A program made the position numbers and the translations under genes. A DNA stretch of 64,000 nucleotides, taken from assembly GCA_019114005.1 (NCBI GenBank), contig DXGH01000027.1, forward strand, positions 62,001 through 126,000, given 5' to 3'. Below, in pieces: positions 61,575 to 64,000 of the stretch. The notes under the pieces were generated by a model. The model worked only from the letters and a program-made list of their open reading frames with translations, did no database searches and was not told the origin of the DNA. Source of the DNA: Candidatus Acetatifactor stercoripullorum (GTDB lineage Bacteria; Bacillota; Clostridia; Lachnospirales; Lachnospiraceae). How positions within the stretch are numbered: position 1 is the first letter of the stretch; every line of letters starts with the position of its first letter.

Positions 61575-61963
61575 TCTGCCTCCTCCTCTCCTACTGTTTT
61601 GTTCGGATTTTCCCTGACCCTTTGGCTTCGAATCAGTCCCTGGGACACTCTTCCCGTGACCACCATAATCAATATAGTGGTCACTACGATAATCACAGTC
61701 AAGGGAAGCAGCAGCTCTCTCATGGCCTCCCAGCTTGTCATTATGCCCGCCATAGCCGGAATGAATAAAACAGGCATAATTTCCACCAGAAAGTCCGCCG
61801 CCCCCTCCACTGCCCGTAAAGGAATGATTTTCGTAACCAGTCCCGCTAACAGCAGCACCAGTCCGTAAATACCGGCGGACACCGGAAGGGGAATCAGATA
61901 TTCCAAAAGCTCTCCCAGAAAAGAGATGCTCAAAATTACGGAAAATTGTCTTAAGTATTTCAT
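61571..61963 (-). CDS. lrgA: CidA/LrgA-family holin-like protein
   Basis: 130 residues, four hydrophobic segments, with LPVSAGIYGLVLLLAGL and FLVEIMPVLFIPAMAGIMTSWEAM typical of the family. It pairs with LrgB, which overlaps it. No LytST-like regulator lies beside it. Function may be in pyruvate transport or control of lysis. Confidence 0.92.
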   Translation of the reverse strand: MKYLRQFSVILSISFLGELLEYLIPLPVSAGIYGLVLLLAGLVTKIIPLRAVEGAADFLVEIMPVLFIPAMAGIMTSWEAMRELLLPLTVIIVVTTILIMVVTGRVSQGLIRSQRVRENPNKTVGEEEAE

Positions 61964-61974
61964 GTTCTTTCTCC

Positions 61975-62154
61975 TTACATCTGGTGCCTGACTACGCCGT
62001 ACTCATCGTCCATGCGAAAATAGGGACATTCTCTCTGGTTTCCCGATAAAAAACGGTACATTTCATCCTCATCCAGATTCACCAGACAGGTGAAGCATTC
62101 ATAGTCCTCGTCATAAATATAATTTACACACATATCACAGCTGGTTTTCGCCAT
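61975..62154 (-). CDS. Small cysteine-rich DUF6472 protein
   Basis: 59 residues from an ATG at 62154 with GGAGTG seven bases before. Two CxxC pairs (TSCDMCVNY, ECFTCLVN) plus a late Cys (ECPYF) suggest zinc or iron binding; the DEDY and LDEDEMYRFL segments are typical of a conserved Lachnospiraceae family labelled DUF6472. It overlaps the end of rsmI by 20 bases and precedes lrgA. Unknown function. Confidence 0.82.
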   Translation of the reverse strand: MAKTSCDMCVNYIYDEDYECFTCLVNLDEDEMYRFLSGNQRECPYFRMDDEYGVVRHQM

Positions 62155-62998
62155 TTTTTCCACACTCCAGATATTGATAAATCTCCCTTTTTCCCACGCC
62201 TCTGTCCTTTGCCACCTGCTTCATAGCCTCTTTGCGTTCCATCCCCTTTGTCAGATAAAAGCTCATATGCTCCTCTATGCTCATGCTCTGCCACTGGGCA
62301 ATCTCTTCCTCCCGTTTGTGGGCAAGGCTTCGTCCCTCAAGCACCAGCACATATTCCCCCCGGGGCGCATTTTCCCTGTAATGGGCCAAAGCGCCCGAAA
62401 GCGTGGTGGAAACCACTGTCTCGTACCGCTTGGTAAGCTCCCGGCACACCGCAAGCTTTCTGTCTCCCAGCACTTCAAAAAGCTCCTCCAGGGTGTGCAC
62501 AAGGTGATGGGGCGCTTCATAGAGAACCATGGTGCGGCTTTCCTCCTTAAGCTCCTCCAAAACCGCCCTTCTCTCCTTTTTGTCTGCGGGAAGAAATCCC
62601 TCAAAGCAAAACCTTCTTGTGCTCAGTCCCGACAAGGTAAGCGCTGTAATACAGGCAGCGGGCCCCGGAAGAGACGTCACCGTAATTTCCCTTTCCCGGC
62701 ACATTCTAACCAGTACTTCTCCCGGGTCCGAGATGGCCGGGGTGCCTGCATCCGTGATCAGCGCAATATTTTTCCCCTCCAAAAGCAGCGCTGTCAGCTG
62801 CTTTGCCTTCTCCACCTTGTTGTATTCATGATAACTGGTCATAGGGGTATGAATGTTAAAATGATTCAACAGCTTGATGCTGTTGCGTGTATCCTCCGCA
62901 GCAATCAAATCCACCACCTTTAACGTCTCTACCACACGGGGCGTCATATCTCCCAGATTCCCTATGGGAGTTGCACATAAAAACAACGTTCCTGTCAT
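62135..62998 (-). CDS. rsmI: 16S rRNA (cytidine1402-2'-O)-methyltransferase RsmI
   Basis: 287 residues from an ATG at 62998 with GAGGTGAG upstream. The tetrapyrrole-methylase-like fold is marked by LFLCATPIGNLGDMTPR, AAEDTRNSIKLLNHF, LITDAGTPAISDPG and SLPGPAACITALTLSGL. It modifies C1402 at the ribosomal P site together with RsmH. It follows the trmN6-like gene, the same order as yabB-yabC in B. subtilis. Confidence 0.96.
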   Translation of the reverse strand: MTGTLFLCATPIGNLGDMTPRVVETLKVVDLIAAEDTRNSIKLLNHFNIHTPMTSYHEYNKVEKAKQLTALLLEGKNIALITDAGTPAISDPGEVLVRMCREREITVTSLPGPAACITALTLSGLSTRRFCFEGFLPADKKERRAVLEELKEESRTMVLYEAPHHLVHTLEELFEVLGDRKLAVCRELTKRYETVVSTTLSGALAHYRENAPRGEYVLVLEGRSLAHKREEEIAQWQSMSIEEHMSFYLTKGMERKEAMKQVAKDRGVGKREIYQYLECGKNGENQL

Positions 62999-63042
62999 AA
63001 ATCTCACCTCTGTGCGCCTTATGCCCAGAAGCAGACGGCGCT

Positions 63043-63780
63043 TCAATATCCATACACATCATAAATCTCCGGTGTGTAAACCCCAGGCTTCTCATATACA
63101 ATCAGAGGTTTTTCCACCGCCAGTCTGGGCCGCCCTCCCCTGACGGCCTCCAAAAGAACCATGTTGGGCTCCTTATCCACATAAGGATACACCAGCCGCA
63201 TACGTTTGGGCTCCAGCTTATATTGTGACAATATCGTCATAATTTCTGCCAGCCGGAAAGGTCTGTGTACCATGAAAAAATGTCCTCCCGGCTTTAACAG
63301 CTTTCCTGCCTGTCTGACCACATCCTCCAATGTACACAAAATCTCATGACGGGCAATGGCCTTGGGCTCCTTGGGATTAGCAAGACCATGGCTGCCTATC
63401 ATATAGGGCGGATTGCAGGTAATACAGTCAAAAGAAGCAGACGGGAATATTCGGTCTGCTTCTTTGATATCTCCTGTTATAATGTCTATCTTATGTGACA
63501 AACCGTTCAGGGCAACGCTTCTTCTGGCCATATCGGCGCTCTCTTCCTGTATCTCCAGCCCCGTCAAATGGGCACATTGGGTTTTGGCCTCCAGAAGAAT
63601 GGGGATGATTCCTGTTCCCGTCCCCAAATCCAGCAGGATGTCTCCCTTTCCTGCACGTACAAAGCCTGACAGCAAAACAGCGTCCATGCCGAAACAGAAT
63701 TTTTCAGGATTCTGGATAATACGATAGCCATTCCTCTGCAATTCATCCAATCGTTCCTTATCTTTCAGCTCAATTGTCAT
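63043..63780 (-). CDS. tRNA1(Val) (adenine37-N6)-methyltransferase family protein
   Basis: 245 residues. SAM-dependent methyltransferase with motif I DILLDLGTGTGIIPILL and the N6-adenine motif NPPYMIG. It is the YabB/TrmN6 type, which methylates A37 of tRNA-Val or a similar adenine. It lies between the ricT-like partial gene (11-base overlap) and rsmI (44-base gap). Confidence 0.9.
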   Translation of the reverse strand: MTIELKDKERLDELQRNGYRIIQNPEKFCFGMDAVLLSGFVRAGKGDILLDLGTGTGIIPILLEAKTQCAHLTGLEIQEESADMARRSVALNGLSHKIDIITGDIKEADRIFPSASFDCITCNPPYMIGSHGLANPKEPKAIARHEILCTLEDVVRQAGKLLKPGGHFFMVHRPFRLAEIMTILSQYKLEPKRMRLVYPYVDKEPNMVLLEAVRGGRPRLAVEKPLIVYEKPGVYTPEIYDVYGY

Positions 63781-64000
63781 TGCGTTTTGTTTTCCCTTCC
63801 TGCCTTGCCCGTCCTTCCTGTCTGGGTCTTCTCTCCTGTCTTGCTCGTCCTTCCTGTCTGGGTCTTCCCTCTTGCTTTGTTCTGCCTTCCGGCTTCCCCT
63901 TTTCCTCCGGTCTGGACTTTCCTTCCTGCTTTCCCTTCTCTTCCGGCCTCTCCTCCTGGTTTTCCTGCTGCTCTTCCTTTTCCAGGCGCTCCAGCTCCTT
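63770..64000 (-). CDS. C-terminal tail of a gene in the ricT (yaaT) position, partial
   Basis: The minus strand is open from the right edge to a TGA at 63770-63772, giving the last 76 residues. They are low complexity (Glu, Lys, Arg, Gln, Pro, Gly) and include a tandem repeat of a unit like RPRQEGRARQE. The stop overlaps the start of the trmN6-like gene. In B. subtilis the gene in this place before yabA-yabB-yabC is ricT; clostridial RicT proteins often end in a charged disordered tail. Assignment rests on gene order only. Confidence 0.6.
   Translation of the reverse strand, partial: KELERLEKEEQQENQEERPEEKGKQEGKSRPEEKGKPEGRTKQEGRPRQEGRARQERRPRQEGRARQEGKTKRNDN

Noticed and set aside
63781..64000. 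CRISPR-like or simple tandem repeat at the right edge
   Set aside because: The repeated units are in frame with an open reading frame and code for a charged tail; no spacer-repeat pattern exists.

Overview
The window looks like chromosome from a Gram-positive, anaerobic, spore-forming Clostridia, most likely a gut Lachnospiraceae. Evidence: GGAGG-type ribosome binding sites throughout, a T-box leader in front of metG, a short SRP RNA, FabT control of fatty-acid synthesis, SpmA/SpmB and CotF-type spore proteins, a rubredoxin-flavin reductase fusion, and several carbohydrate loci built from CUT1 ABC parts and YesM/YesN-type two-component systems. No rRNA, tRNA, CRISPR array, phage or transposase gene was seen.

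Layout. 1-5.1 kb: a leftward, overlapping operon of an esterase, an unrecognised glycosidase-like protein and a GH31 enzyme, running into a gene cut by the left edge. 5.2-17.6 kb: housekeeping and small accessory genes: tadA, a DUF1266 lipoprotein, the rubredoxin fusion, SRP RNA, a radical SAM protein, a CdaR-type regulator, an orphan MsmX/UgpC-type sugar ATPase, YesL, a GNAT, a lipase, and metG with its T-box. 17.7-21.9 kb: a small membrane protein, a broken RibD-like reductase, a MarR-GNAT fusion with an operator-like palindrome, and a PadR/HAAS/DUF4097 envelope operon. 22.0-33.1 kb: a polysaccharide-utilisation locus (two Gfo/Idh oxidoreductases, Zn-alcohol dehydrogenase, CUT1 transporter without ATPase, GH105) beside a divergent histidine kinase/AraC response regulator. 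33.1-38.9 kb: an orphan hypothetical, secreted alpha-amylase, CLC channel, ribulose-phosphate epimerase, an amidase and a ~220-bp giant hairpin. 38.9-44.5 kb: split transketolase, araD, FGGY kinase and AraR with its promoter and operator.

44.5-49 kb: a DUF885 peptidase, FabT, a membrane-anchored Mrr-like nuclease, galM and a shortened P-loop kinase. 49-52.3 kb: a chemoreceptor and spmAB. 52.4-59.2 kb: a type II fatty-acid operon (acpP-fabK-fabD-fabG-fabF-fabZ-nitronate monooxygenase-like gene-fabH) with a FabT box at its promoter. 59.3-64 kb: a soluble PAS chemoreceptor, two spore-coat-like genes, lrgAB, a DUF6472 protein, rsmI, a trmN6-type methyltransferase and the tail of a gene in the position of ricT.

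How they work together. The GH105 locus should import and degrade unsaturated uronic-acid-containing oligosaccharides sensed by the two-component system, probably borrowing the distant MsmX-like ATPase. The ara cluster and the nearby rpe and split transketolase feed pentoses into the pentose phosphate pathway. FabT, encoded 12 kb away, probably represses acpP and the fab operon. The most unusual items are the unrecognised glycosidase-like protein, the 18-residue cysteine ladder in the DUF4097 protein, the giant hairpin, and a duplicated gene tail that now supplies the ribosome binding site of fabT.
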